DNA of 55,411 nt, taken from assembly GCF_002205895.1 (NCBI RefSeq), contig NZ_NJDE01000023.1, positions 1 through 55,411 on the forward strand, written 5' to 3'. The stretch comes from Saccharibacillus sp. O23 (lineage in GTDB: Bacteria > Bacillota > Bacilli > Paenibacillales > Paenibacillaceae). A model generated the notes under the pieces. The model was not told the origin of the DNA. It saw only the letters and a program-made list of their open reading frames with translations, and did no database searches. Both the position numbers and the translations under genes were made by a program. Shown here in pieces: positions 1-9,006 of this stretch. The stretch's first letter is position 1, and each line of letters starts with the position of its first letter.

Positions 1-9
1 TCCATTAAA
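1..9 (-). rRNA. 5' end of a 16S rRNA gene, cut by the window edge
   Basis: Read on the minus strand, the last bases before the edge are TTTAATGGA. This matches the usual start of a Bacillota 16S gene, where GAGTTTGATCCTGGCTCAG would follow just outside the window. Two strong tandem promoters, a boxA-like element and no credible protein gene lie directly upstream. An rRNA operon beside lysS is also the B. subtilis arrangement. Only nine bases are visible, so the call rests on context. Confidence 0.65.
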
Positions 10-129
10 GTTGCGACCCGAAGGCCGGCTTATCAAGAAAGCACCATGTGCTCGTTTAAAACGTGGCGAGAATTTTCATTCTCTATATTCTCACGATAAT
101 CTTCATCATCGCGACTCACTTACTGTTCA

Positions 130-143
130 GTTTTCAAGGAGCA
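130..143 (-). promoter_or_regulatory. boxA-like antitermination element in the rRNA leader
   Basis: The minus strand reads TGCTCCTTGAAAAC, close to the boxA sequence of rRNA leaders that loads NusB/NusE for antitermination. It sits about 55 nt downstream of promoter P2 and about 120 nt before the 16S start. The following bases (TGAACA) are typical of rRNA spacers in this group. Confidence 0.6.
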
Positions 144-198
144 AACTGTGTTTCTCTTGTTTCCGCCGCTCAGTTTTTCTCGCAGCAGCAACTCTTAT

Positions 199-227
199 AT
201 ATTAGCATGTTCGTTTTCGTTTTGCAA
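199..227 (-). promoter_or_regulatory. rRNA operon promoter P2
   Basis: On the minus strand, TTGCAA (222-227) and TAATAT (199-204) are separated by exactly 17 bp. It is the downstream member of a tandem pair aimed at the 16S gene. Confidence 0.75.
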
Positions 228-337
228 GTCTTTTTTGAAATCTTTTTTCAGGCTCTTTCGAACCGTTCATCCGATTTCCTTTTTCGACTCGCTCGCTTTT
301 TCGAACTGCACCGGCGCTCTCTCAAGGCCGTTCCTAG

Positions 338-366
338 AATATATCATGCTGAGATGAAGAAAGCAA
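338..366 (-). promoter_or_regulatory. rRNA operon promoter P1
   Basis: On the minus strand, TTGCTT (361-366) and TATATT (338-343) are separated by 17 bp, about 140 bp upstream of P2. Tandem promoters at this spacing are the normal arrangement for Bacillota rRNA operons. The whole 10-453 stretch otherwise holds only the leader; no gene is seen in it. Confidence 0.7.
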
Positions 367-453
367 GCACTTTTTCCAAACTTATTCGATCACGCCAAAA
401 CGGACGTCGATAATCGCTTATCCGCAGTATCCCGTACGCTTTGGCATATCGGC

Positions 454-1002
454 TTATGCTTTCCCCATCTCTTTAGACTTTCTCGGCCATAACGTATAGC
501 TGAAGCTTATAACGAAGTCGATCCCGAGTATGAACGCCCAACGAACGATCCATGACTTCAACGCCTCCGATCTCTCCGCGTCTCCGATCAATAGAATCAT
601 CCCGATCAACAAAACGCTGCCGACGACCCAAGCCAACAAATGTCTATACCACCCGTTTCTTTGCGCCGCGGCGTGCGCTCGGCCCGTTCTGGGTTGGGAT
701 ACGGGTTCGGGCCCTCCAGCGAAACGATACGCGAACCTTTCGTCCGCCCACTTGATCATCCGATGTCCGAACGCTACGGTGGCTCCGATATAGACGGCAG
801 CGAGACCATGCATGAAATTGGCTTCGGTACCCTGACGAATATCCAGAACGGTGGCGCCCAATAAGACCAGGTCGACGACGGGCGTCAATAGAAGCAGTAC
901 GGCTCCCGCTTTTTTCTTCTTCCATACATATCGCGTCATCAATCCCGCCAGCACGATCACCCAGAATCCGACTTCGCATATGACGATTAACCAACCGATC
1001 AA
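454..1002 (-). CDS. YmcC-like integral membrane protein
   Basis: A 182-residue protein of unknown function, predicted in the cytoplasmic membrane. Hydrophobic segments lie near residues 3-23, 34-53, 62-80, 120-140 and 150-172, with a polar loop around 95-115 (GGPEPVSQP, then Arg/Ala/Gln-rich). The segment WADERFAYRFAGGPEP recalls the B. subtilis YmcC family. The start is TTG at 1002, chosen because AGGAGGGG lies five bases upstream. It is divergent from a TetR regulator; in B. subtilis ymcC also neighbours the TetR gene pksA, which supports the assignment. The regulator probably controls this gene. A minus-strand TATAAT lies about 30 bp upstream of the start. Confidence 0.75.
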   Translation of the reverse strand: MIGWLIVICEVGFWVIVLAGLMTRYVWKKKKAGAVLLLLTPVVDLVLLGATVLDIRQGTEANFMHGLAAVYIGATVAFGHRMIKWADERFAYRFAGGPEPVSQPRTGRAHAAAQRNGWYRHLLAWVVGSVLLIGMILLIGDAERSEALKSWIVRWAFILGIDFVISFSYTLWPRKSKEMGKA

Positions 1003-1092
1003 TTCGACCCCTCCTTTTTAATACACTCGTATTATATAGGTCATGTTAACACAACTGTACCAAAAAGAAAACCTTTAAAAGTACGACCGTGC

Positions 1093-1098
1093 TATAAT
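1093..1098 (+). promoter_or_regulatory. -10 element of the TetR gene, giving an almost leaderless mRNA
   Basis: TATAAT lies only six bases before the ATG at 1105, so transcription should begin at or within a base or two of the start codon. There is no clear -35 hexamer and no Shine-Dalgarno sequence between this box and the ATG. Confidence 0.55.
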
Positions 1099-1104
1099 CG
1101 AGAT

Positions 1105-1698
1105 ATGCCAAAAATCGTCGATCACGAACAACAAAAAATCAAAGTCGCCGAAGCCGCTTGGAGAGTCATCCGACAATCCGGGATCGAAAACGCTTCGGTG
1201 CGCAACGTCGCTCAGGAGGCCGGCATCTCGCCGGGGTCGATGCGTCATTACTTTTCCACGCAATCCGAGCTGTTTCTGTTCTCCATGAATTTGGTCTCCG
1301 AAAGGGCCAATGCACGAATCGCCGCGTTATCTTTCGACCGCCCCATGCCGGAAGTCGTTCGAGACATGATGCGGGAGCTGCTTCCTCTCAATGAAGAAAA
1401 GCGTTCCGAGATGGAAGTCTGGCTTGCCTTCATGTCGAGGTCGATCTGGGATGCCGCGCTGCATGATCTGGCCAACCGCGTATACGAAGAAATGAATCAA
1501 GGAATGATCCGCACCGTCGCCGCTCTGGCGGAGCAGGGGTTGGTGAGAAAAGAGCTGGACGCCGAGGAAGAAGGACGGCGCATGCAGGTATTCGTCGACG
1601 GGATCGCGCTGCACGGGCTGCTCTATCCCGAACGCATGACGCCGGAATACATGGAACGACTGCTTGATCAGTATTTGGAGGAACTTTATCGAAAATGA
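1105..1698 (+). CDS. TetR/AcrR-family transcriptional regulator, PksA-like
   Basis: A 197-residue regulator. Residues 8-55 form the N-terminal helix-turn-helix (IRQSGIENASVRNVAQEAGI, then SPGSMRHYF); the rest is an all-helical ligand-binding domain with a conserved-looking MEVWLAFMSRSIWD patch. It probably represses the divergent membrane gene at 454-1002, and itself, from the shared 100-bp spacer; the ligand is unknown. The ATG at 1105 fits the family start (MPKIVDHE) but has no ribosome-binding site, and the -10 box is six bases away, so translation is probably leaderless. The gene ends into a strong bidirectional terminator facing lysS. Confidence 0.88.
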   Translation: MPKIVDHEQQKIKVAEAAWRVIRQSGIENASVRNVAQEAGISPGSMRHYFSTQSELFLFSMNLVSERANARIAALSFDRPMPEVVRDMMRELLPLNEEKRSEMEVWLAFMSRSIWDAALHDLANRVYEEMNQGMIRTVAALAEQGLVRKELDAEEEGRRMQVFVDGIALHGLLYPERMTPEYMERLLDQYLEELYRK

Positions 1699-1737
1699 AC
1701 GGAACGGCTCGGAATTCGAATGACGCAGAAGCAGCAA

Positions 1738-1774
1738 AAAAAAGAGAAGGTGCGAAATGCACCTTCTCTTTTGT
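1738..1774. terminator. bidirectional terminator between tetR and lysS
   Basis: A near-perfect 14-bp stem (AAAGAGAAGGTGC with GCACCTTCTCTTT, loop GAAAT) has an A-tract on the left and a T-tract on the right. It can therefore stop the converging tetR (+) and lysS (-) transcripts. Confidence 0.85.
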
Positions 1775-1798
1775 CTATCCCGAAAAGACTCGGACGTT

Positions 1799-3385
<1,587 letters not shown>

Positions 3386-3467
3386 TTATCGTTCCAATCC
3401 GTCCGGTTCGTCAACCGCGAAACCCGTCTGTTTGCCGAAGAAAACCGCACCGGGCGCGTATTCGGAC

Positions 3468-3521
3468 ATAAAAAAGCTTCCGCTGCCGCTCCGAAGAAGA
3501 TCGAAGAGGCAGCAGGAAGCC
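3468..3521 (-). terminator. terminator downstream of greA
   Basis: On the minus strand a GCTTCC-GCTGCC stem with one bulge (3508-3520 pairing 3476-3487) is followed by a run of Ts. It would reduce read-through from greA into lysS. Confidence 0.75.
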
Positions 3522-3533
3522 TATAGCCTGCTT

Positions 3534-4010
3534 TTATTTTTTGATGTCGAGAATTTTGTATTGCATGACGCCGGCCGGAACGTTCACGTCGACCGTCGCT
3601 CCTTTGGACTTGCCGAGCAGCGCGCTGCCTACCGGACTCTCGTTGGAAATGCGGTATTCCAACGGATTCGACTCCGCCGAGCCGACGATCGTGTATTCGA
3701 CTTCGTCGCCGAATTCCAGATCTTTGACCAATACCGTCGAACCTACGCTTACGGCATCCGTACCGATATCGTCGCTGTTGATGATCCGCGCGTTGCGCAG
3801 CATTTTCTCCAACGTGATAATGCGGCCTTCGATGAAGGCTTGTTCGTTCTTGGCGTCTTCGTACTCGGAGTTCTCGCTGATATCTCCGTAGCCGATCGCG
3901 ACTTTGATCCGCTCCGCGACTTCGCGGCGCTTCACGGATTTCAGGTTCTCCAGCTCGTCTTCCAGCTTCTTCAGCCCGTCCTGGGTGAGAATGACCTCTT
4001 TATCGCTCAT
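3534..4010 (-). CDS. greA: transcription elongation factor GreA
   Basis: A 158-residue factor that binds the secondary channel of RNA polymerase and stimulates cleavage of backtracked transcripts. The N-terminal coiled coil (about residues 1-75, [17 protein letters not shown] onward) carries the acidic tip region ([15 protein letters not shown]). The C-terminal FKBP-like domain includes [10 protein letters not shown] and [15 protein letters not shown]. The start at 4010 (MSDKEVIL) fits the family length; AGGAG lies 11 bases before it, and an upstream in-frame ATG at 4058 lacks support. It is transcribed from a strong promoter about 340 bp upstream, through a long leader. Confidence 0.95.
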   Translation of the reverse strand: MSDKEVILTQDGLKKLEDELENLKSVKRREVAERIKVAIGYGDISENSEYEDAKNEQAFIEGRIITLEKMLRNARIINSDDIGTDAVSVGSTVLVKDLEFGDEVEYTIVGSAESNPLEYRISNESPVGSALLGKSKGATVDVNVPAGVMQYKILDIKK

Positions 4011-4345
4011 CTGTACCGATTCTCCTGTCATGTGAATAGTAGATTTTCGCACTCTCACATCCGGTTAATTACGAAATCCCTGTAAAGACGGCAACGGCAA
4101 AATAGAAACGACCACGCCTTAAACGCAATAGACGTGTTCCGCTTCTCGTTTTAAGAAATATAGTGACGTGCGGCCAGAGCCAAAGCCGTTATATCTCCAA
4201 GAACGTGGCGCGCAATCCGCTTATCTTGTTAAAGACTGCCCGAGACAAACAACCGGGCACCGTTCGCGTCTATCTTATGCCGCATCCAGGCAAAGCGTGA
4301 ATATTCCGCATTTTGGAATTTATGCTGCTGAGGCGAATTTTATAC
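4011..4345 (-). other. unusually long greA leader with no gene seen
   Basis: About 335 nt separate the predicted transcription start from the greA ATG. The minus strand contains a small hairpin near 4300-4320 (AATTCC with GGAAT) and a stem TGCCCG/CGGGCA near 4235-4260. No T-box signature, known riboswitch core or well-supported small ORF was found. It may be a structured regulatory leader or simple spacer. Confidence 0.4.
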
Positions 4346-4351
4346 TGACAA

Positions 4352-4380
4352 ATTATAGGTTAAGCCTTACGAAAAGTCAA
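4352..4380 (-). promoter_or_regulatory. promoter of the greA-lysS unit
   Basis: On the minus strand, TTGACT (4375-4380) and TATAAT (4352-4357) are 17 bp apart, a near-consensus sigma-A promoter. Confidence 0.85.
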
Positions 4381-4418
4381 TGCGTTTCCTTGCCCGATTG
4401 TAAACGTTTTATTTGGAA

Positions 4419-4449
4419 GAAAAAGGGCCGTCTAAACGGCCTCTTTTTC
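4419..4449. terminator. terminator downstream of dusB
   Basis: GGCCGT-CTAA-ACGGCC is flanked by an A-tract and a T-tract, so it works in either direction. On the minus strand it ends the folate/dusB transcript just before the greA promoter. Confidence 0.85.
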
Positions 4450-4495
4450 GTCGAAATCCTGCGAATTAACACGAAAAATGTTCCACGGGGAGCAA

Positions 4496-5488
4496 TCAGG
4501 CTTCGGCGGCGGCGTACTGCGGCAGATTCGCAATGTAATCGTCCAGAATGCGCACCATCTCGTCGCGGCGCGTTCCTTCCATAATGGTATCTTTGATTCG
4601 CGCCGAACCTTTGAGTCCTTTGAGATACCAGGCCAAGTGCTTGCGCATCTCGCGCACCGCCACGTCTTCGCCGCGAAGCGCGATCAAGCGGTCCATATGC
4701 AGCACCGCGATCCGGATCTTCTCTTCCGGCGACGGATCTTCCACGAGCTCGCCGGTCTCCAGATAATGAATCGTGCTGTACAGCATCCACGGATTGCCGA
4801 GCGCGCCGCGTCCGATCATGACGCCGTCGCAGCCGGTCGTATCGAGCATGCGCTGCGCGTCTTCCGGCGTGGCGACGTCGCCGTTGCCGATGACCGGAAT
4901 CTTGACCGATTCTTTGGCCAGCTTGATCCAGCTCCAATCGGCGGTGCCGGTATAGAGCTGTTCGCGGGTACGTCCGTGCACGCTGATCGCGCTCGCGCCC
5001 GCCGCTTCGGCGGCTTTGGCGTTCTGCTCGATAAAGATATGTTCGCTGTCCCAACCGATGCGCATCTTGACGGTGACCGGCTTCTGCACGGCGGCGGTCA
5101 CTGCGGACACCATCTCGTAGATCTTGTCGGGGTTCAGCAGCCAACGGGCGCCGGCGTCGCATTTCGTGACTTTGGGAACCGGGCAGCCCATGTTGATGTC
5201 GATAATGTCGGCGTTGGTCTCCTGATCCACCACTTTGGCCGCTTCGACCAACGATTCCCGATTGCCGCCGAAAATTTGCAGGCTGAGCGGTTTCTCGCGT
5301 TCGTCGACGAACAGCATCTCGCGCGTGCGCTTGTTGCCGTGAAGAATGGCTTTGTCGCTGACCATCTCGGCGCAGACCAAACCCGTGCCGAACTCTTTGG
5401 CGATCAGGCGGAAAGCGGGATTGCAGACGCCGGCCATCGGAGCCAGCACCACGCGGTTTTTCAATTCGATATTGCCGATCTTCAGCAT
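4496..5488 (-). CDS. dusB: tRNA dihydrouridine synthase, DusB type
   Basis: A 330-residue flavoenzyme that reduces uridine in the tRNA D-loop using NADPH. The N-terminal TIM barrel starts with IGNIELKNRVVLAPMAG. The catalytic cysteine lies in MGCPVPKVTKCDAGA (about residues 99-113), and the FMN phosphate site in PVIGNGDVATPEDA and GVMIGRGALGNPW. The ATG at 5488 has AGAGGTGA upstream. It closes the folate operon, as in B. subtilis (yacF), but the small yazB gene found between folK and dusB there is absent: only 87 bp separate them. Confidence 0.94.
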   Translation of the reverse strand: MLKIGNIELKNRVVLAPMAGVCNPAFRLIAKEFGTGLVCAEMVSDKAILHGNKRTREMLFVDEREKPLSLQIFGGNRESLVEAAKVVDQETNADIIDINMGCPVPKVTKCDAGARWLLNPDKIYEMVSAVTAAVQKPVTVKMRIGWDSEHIFIEQNAKAAEAAGASAISVHGRTREQLYTGTADWSWIKLAKESVKIPVIGNGDVATPEDAQRMLDTTGCDGVMIGRGALGNPWMLYSTIHYLETGELVEDPSPEEKIRIAVLHMDRLIALRGEDVAVREMRKHLAWYLKGLKGSARIKDTIMEGTRRDEMVRILDDYIANLPQYAAAEA

Positions 5489-5575
5489 GGAAAAATCACC
5501 TCTTGGATGTGAAAAGTATCGCGCCGAAGCCCGGCATGGAGCCGCAAGCGCAGGACGCGGGATGTTTGCGGCGGG

Positions 5576-6112
5576 TCAAGGGAACAACGGAGGACCGAAA
5601 CGAACGATGCCCGAAGCTTCGCCCAATTCGATCAACGAATCGTCTACCAGCGTCCGAAGACCCGAAGGTTCTTGTTCCGGCACGATATCGGCCAGCGGGA
5701 TCAAGACGAAGAAGCGTTCGTGCATCCGCGGATGCGGCAGCGTCAAAGCTTCGCTGGCGATCGTCAGCCCTTCCATCCAGAGCAGGTCCAGATCGGCCGT
5801 GCGCGGACCGAAACGAATGTCTCTTACCCGGCCGAGCCGATCTTCGATATCCTGCATCGCTTCGAGCAGCTTATGCGGAGCAAGCGACGTGCCTACGGCC
5901 GCGGCCATATTCAGAAAAGGCGGCTGATCCGCGTAACCGACCGGATCGGTCTCGTATAAGTCGGAAACGCGCAGCACTTCGATCTCCGCATGGGCGTTCA
6001 ACATCCGCAGCGCTTCGCGCAGCGTCTCTTCGCGCCGGCCGAGATTGGCCCCTAAAGCAATATAAGCCTCTGATCGCTCAGAGGTTGAATTCGAAGTCAT
6101 GTCCGGAGTCAT
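5576..6112 (-). CDS. folK: HPPK, folate synthesis pyrophosphokinase
   Basis: A 178-residue 2-amino-4-hydroxy-6-hydroxymethyldihydropteridine diphosphokinase. It transfers pyrophosphate from ATP to the pterin, activating it for FolP. The N-terminal strand AYIALGANLGRREETL and the signature RFGPRTADLDLLW (about residues 99-111, metal-binding Asp pair) are clear. The start ATG overlaps the folB stop as ATGA, implying translational coupling. A second in-frame ATG at 6100 would give a length closer to the B. subtilis enzyme (167) but has no ribosome-binding site. Confidence 0.93.
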   Translation of the reverse strand: MTPDMTSNSTSERSEAYIALGANLGRREETLREALRMLNAHAEIEVLRVSDLYETDPVGYADQPPFLNMAAAVGTSLAPHKLLEAMQDIEDRLGRVRDIRFGPRTADLDLLWMEGLTIASEALTLPHPRMHERFFVLIPLADIVPEQEPSGLRTLVDDSLIELGEASGIVRFGPPLFP

Positions 6113-6483
6113 GTAAGGTCTCTCTTTCTGCTTCGCCGAATCTCCACCGTTACGCCTTCGAAATGAATATCGAACGGAGGATGCGGCTTGGTTACGCGTA
6201 CCGTCGCCGCGTCCACCCTAGTATACGTGCCGAGCACCGCGGATGCAATACGCTCGGCCAGCGCTTCGATCAATCGAACGGACTCGCCTTCGACCACGCT
6301 TTTGACCGTCTCGTGCACTTCGGCATAATTGACGGCCTGCTCGAGATCGTCGGTCAGGCCCGCGGCCGACAAATCCATTTCCAATTCCAATCCCACATAG
6401 AACCGCTGACCCAACCGGCGTTCTTCTTCGAATACGCCGTGGCGTCCGTAATACTCCATGCGCGAGATGATCATTTTGTCCAT
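6109..6483 (-). CDS. folB: dihydroneopterin aldolase
   Basis: A 124-residue enzyme that cleaves 7,8-dihydroneopterin to the hydroxymethyl pterin used by FolK. Family landmarks are MEYYGRHGVFEEERRLGQRF near the N terminus, NYAEVHETV in the middle, IEALAERIA (catalytic-region Glu) and VRVTKPHPPF near the C terminus. It lies between folP and folK, with its stop inside the folK start codon. The 133-bp gap to folP shows no gene. Confidence 0.93.
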   Translation of the reverse strand: MDKMIISRMEYYGRHGVFEEERRLGQRFYVGLELEMDLSAAGLTDDLEQAVNYAEVHETVKSVVEGESVRLIEALAERIASAVLGTYTRVDAATVRVTKPHPPFDIHFEGVTVEIRRSRKRDLT

Positions 6484-6616
6484 AACTTAGATTCCGCCTT
6501 TTGATTAAAAGTCCGGCCGCCGCGCGGGGCAGGCAGCCGGCCGATAGGTTGACCAGTGTCGGTTGCGGCTGCCGATGCATCCGATCGAACGCGTTTTTCG
6601 GCAAACAGCGAAAAGA

Positions 6617-7483
6617 TTACATCAGCGCCGTATAAGAACGGCCCGGTTCCGCGTACAGCATCGCGTCGCACATGGCGACGGTGCGTTTGATCGAAGCGAC
6701 GTCGTGCACGCGCACGATCTGGCAGCCTTCGGCGATGCCGAAAGCGACGGTCGCCGCCGTGCCTTCCGTGACTTCGTTTACCGGAAGATCGAGCACTTCG
6801 CGGATAAAACGCTTGCGCGAAGTCCCGAGCAGCACCGGGAAACCGAGTTCGACCAAGCGGTCCAACTGCGTCATGAGCCGAAGATTCTCCTCGCCGTTCT
6901 TGGCGAAGCCGATGCCCGGATCGAGAATGATATGTTCGTCTTTGACTCCGGCGGCGCGCGCGATCTGCACGCTCTCCATCAGATCGGCGGCGACGTCGGC
7001 AAGCAGATCCGTGTAGTTCGAGTCCGGCCGATTATGCGTCAAAACGACCGGACACCCGGCTTCGGCGGCGACCTCGGCCATGCGGGTATCCGCTTTGCAG
7101 CCCCATACGTCGTTGATGATATGCGCGCCGGCCGCCAGCGACAGCCGGGCGACTTCGGCTTTGTATGTATCGACGGAGATCGGAATGCCGGGCAGTTCGC
7201 GCCGCAGCGCTTCGATGACCGGAATGACGCGCGACAACTCTTCGTCGAGCGAGACCGGATCGGCTCCCGGACGCGTCGATTCGCCTCCGATATCGATCAG
7301 ATCGGCTCCGGCCAATACCATCTCGCGCGCATGGCGCACCGCGGAATCCGCGTCGATATAACGGCCTCCGTCCGAGAACGAATCGGGCGTCGTGTTCAGA
7401 ATCCCCATAATTCGAGTCGCCCGCCCCAGATCGAGGCGGACGTCTCCCCAAGCGTAATGCCGAATATGAAGGGTTGGCTTCAT
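6617..7483 (-). CDS. folP: dihydropteroate synthase
   Basis: A 288-residue TIM-barrel enzyme that condenses activated pterin with p-aminobenzoate; it is the sulfonamide target. Signatures in order are MGILNTTPDSFSDGG (about 25-39), DIGGESTRPGA, SVDTYKAEVARLSLAAG, INDVWG and LLGTSRKRFIREV. The ATG at 7483 has GGAG nine bases upstream, inside the end of pabC; only three bases separate the genes, so they are co-transcribed and probably coupled. Confidence 0.95.
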   Translation of the reverse strand: MKPTLHIRHYAWGDVRLDLGRATRIMGILNTTPDSFSDGGRYIDADSAVRHAREMVLAGADLIDIGGESTRPGADPVSLDEELSRVIPVIEALRRELPGIPISVDTYKAEVARLSLAAGAHIINDVWGCKADTRMAEVAAEAGCPVVLTHNRPDSNYTDLLADVAADLMESVQIARAAGVKDEHIILDPGIGFAKNGEENLRLMTQLDRLVELGFPVLLGTSRKRFIREVLDLPVNEVTEGTAATVAFGIAEGCQIVRVHDVASIKRTVAMCDAMLYAEPGRSYTALM

Positions 7484-7486
7484 GGT

Positions 7487-8413
7487 TCAGTTCTCCGTTT
7501 CTCTCGTGTAATGGCGGTAGTCTAAGATCAAAGCGGCGGTCAGCGGTCCGGGACGGCCTTCGCCTATAACCTGCTCCGTTCCGTCCGGCTGCCGCAGCAG
7601 GCGAACCGGAACGATCTCTTGGACCGATCCGGTCAGGAAAATCTCGTCCGCCCGCTGCAAGTCTTCCGGCGTATAGAACCCTTCTTCGGTCGGAATGCCG
7701 GCGCGCTCCGCCAGTTCCAACACGAAGGCGCGGGTGATGCCGGGCAGGATGCCCGTCTCGACGGACGGCGTATGCAGCCTGCCTCCGGCTGCGAAAAAGA
7801 GATTGCTGACGATGCCTTCGGCGACGAAACCTTCCCGGGTCAGCATGAGCCCTTCGGCGCCGGCCGCCCCGGGAATGCCGCCGAGTTCGCGGCGGCCGAG
7901 GATGCCGTTCATATAGTGGAGCGATTTCAGACGCTCCGCGCCTTCGGGCGTGTTGCGGCGGGTGCGCAGCACCTGAAGCGCGCGCCCTTCGGTATGCCAG
8001 AAGGCCGGCGGTTCCGGGACGGCCTTGACGTAGACGATGCGGCGCGGCCGCTCGTAAAGTCCGGCCGGCAGGCCCAGCTCGCCTTCGCCGGCGGTCAGCG
8101 TCAAGCGGACATAGCCGTCGGCGAGGCCGTTCGCCGCCAGCAGAGCGGCGATCTCCGCGCGAAGCGCGGCGGGATCGAGATCGTACGCGATCCCGAGCTC
8201 CCGCGCGCCGCGGGCCATCCGTTCCAGATGTCGGTCCAAAAGGAACGGTTCGCCGCCGTACGTGCGGAAGGTCTCGAACAGGCCCATGCCGTACATCAGT
8301 CCGTGATCCATCACGGACACGACGGCGCGGGCTTGTTCCACGATCTCGCCGTCCAAGCCGAGATAGCCGCCCGCAGGGCGCGGCGCTTCGGCTTCGGAAG
8401 CGCGGCCGGTCAT
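7487..8413 (-). CDS. pabC: aminodeoxychorismate lyase
   Basis: A 308-residue PLP fold-type IV enzyme that eliminates pyruvate from 4-amino-4-deoxychorismate to give p-aminobenzoate. [19 protein letters not shown] (about 36-54) is the family start region. The PLP lysine is predicted as K163 in [16 protein letters not shown], with [14 protein letters not shown] and [10 protein letters not shown] further on. The ATG overlaps the pabA stop (ATGA). A roughly 15-residue Ala/Pro-rich N-terminal extension precedes the conserved YLGLDGEIV. Confidence 0.92.
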   Translation of the reverse strand: MTGRASEAEAPRPAGGYLGLDGEIVEQARAVVSVMDHGLMYGMGLFETFRTYGGEPFLLDRHLERMARGARELGIAYDLDPAALRAEIAALLAANGLADGYVRLTLTAGEGELGLPAGLYERPRRIVYVKAVPEPPAFWHTEGRALQVLRTRRNTPEGAERLKSLHYMNGILGRRELGGIPGAAGAEGLMLTREGFVAEGIVSNLFFAAGGRLHTPSVETGILPGITRAFVLELAERAGIPTEEGFYTPEDLQRADEIFLTGSVQEIVPVRLLRQPDGTEQVIGEGRPGPLTAALILDYRHYTRETEN

Positions 8414-9006
8414 GACCGCGCCTCCGCCGCGTAGACTTCACGGCCGCGACTCAAGAAGCGAGCCAGCATTCGGTGACCGTATTCGGTCACGATCGATTCC
8501 GGATGGAACTGCACGCCTTCGATCGGATACTCCCGATGGCGCAGTCCCATAATCTCGCCTTCGGCCGTCCAAGCCGTGATCTCCAAGCAGTCGGGCAGAC
8601 TGTCCCGCTCGACGATCAAGGAGTGGTAACGCGCCGCCGTCAACGGCGAAGGCAGTTCTTCGAATACGGACGTTCCGTCGTGCAGCACCGGCGAAGTCTT
8701 GCCGTGCATCAAGCGCTGCGCGCGAACGACGCGGCCGCCGAAAGCTTGGCCGATCGCCTGATGGCCCAGACAGACGCCGAGAATCGGGATTTCGCTTTTG
8801 AACGTTCGAATGACGTCAAGGGTGATTCCCGCTTCGTTCGGCGTGCATGGGCCCGGAGACAACAGCAGATGATCGGGTGCCAGTTCCCGGATCTGTTCGA
8901 GGTCGATCTCGTCGTTGCGCCGCACGATCACTTCTTCGCCGAGCTCGCCCAGATACTGCACCAGATTATAGGTAAACGAATCATAGTTGTCGATGACCAG
9001 AATCAA
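8410..9006 (-). CDS. pabA: glutamine amidotransferase subunit of aminodeoxychorismate synthase
   Basis: A 198-residue class I glutaminase that supplies ammonia to PabB; in Bacillus the homologue is shared with anthranilate synthase. [20 protein letters not shown] opens the protein, the nucleophile cysteine is in [17 protein letters not shown], and the His-Glu pair in [10 protein letters not shown]. The start is TTG at 9006, preceded by AGGAGGG nine bases away; its first base pair overlaps the pabB stop as TTGA. A longer reading to 9063 would add a Gly/Arg-rich tail with no family counterpart. Confidence 0.93.
   Translation of the reverse strand: MILVIDNYDSFTYNLVQYLGELGEEVIVRRNDEIDLEQIRELAPDHLLLSPGPCTPNEAGITLDVIRTFKSEIPILGVCLGHQAIGQAFGGRVVRAQRLMHGKTSPVLHDGTSVFEELPSPLTAARYHSLIVERDSLPDCLEITAWTAEGEIMGLRHREYPIEGVQFHPESIVTEYGHRMLARFLSRGREVYAAEARS

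Noticed and set aside
10..413. Overlapping short plus-strand frames at the left end
   Set aside because: They run antisense to the rRNA leader with its promoters and boxA, and have no ribosome-binding sites.
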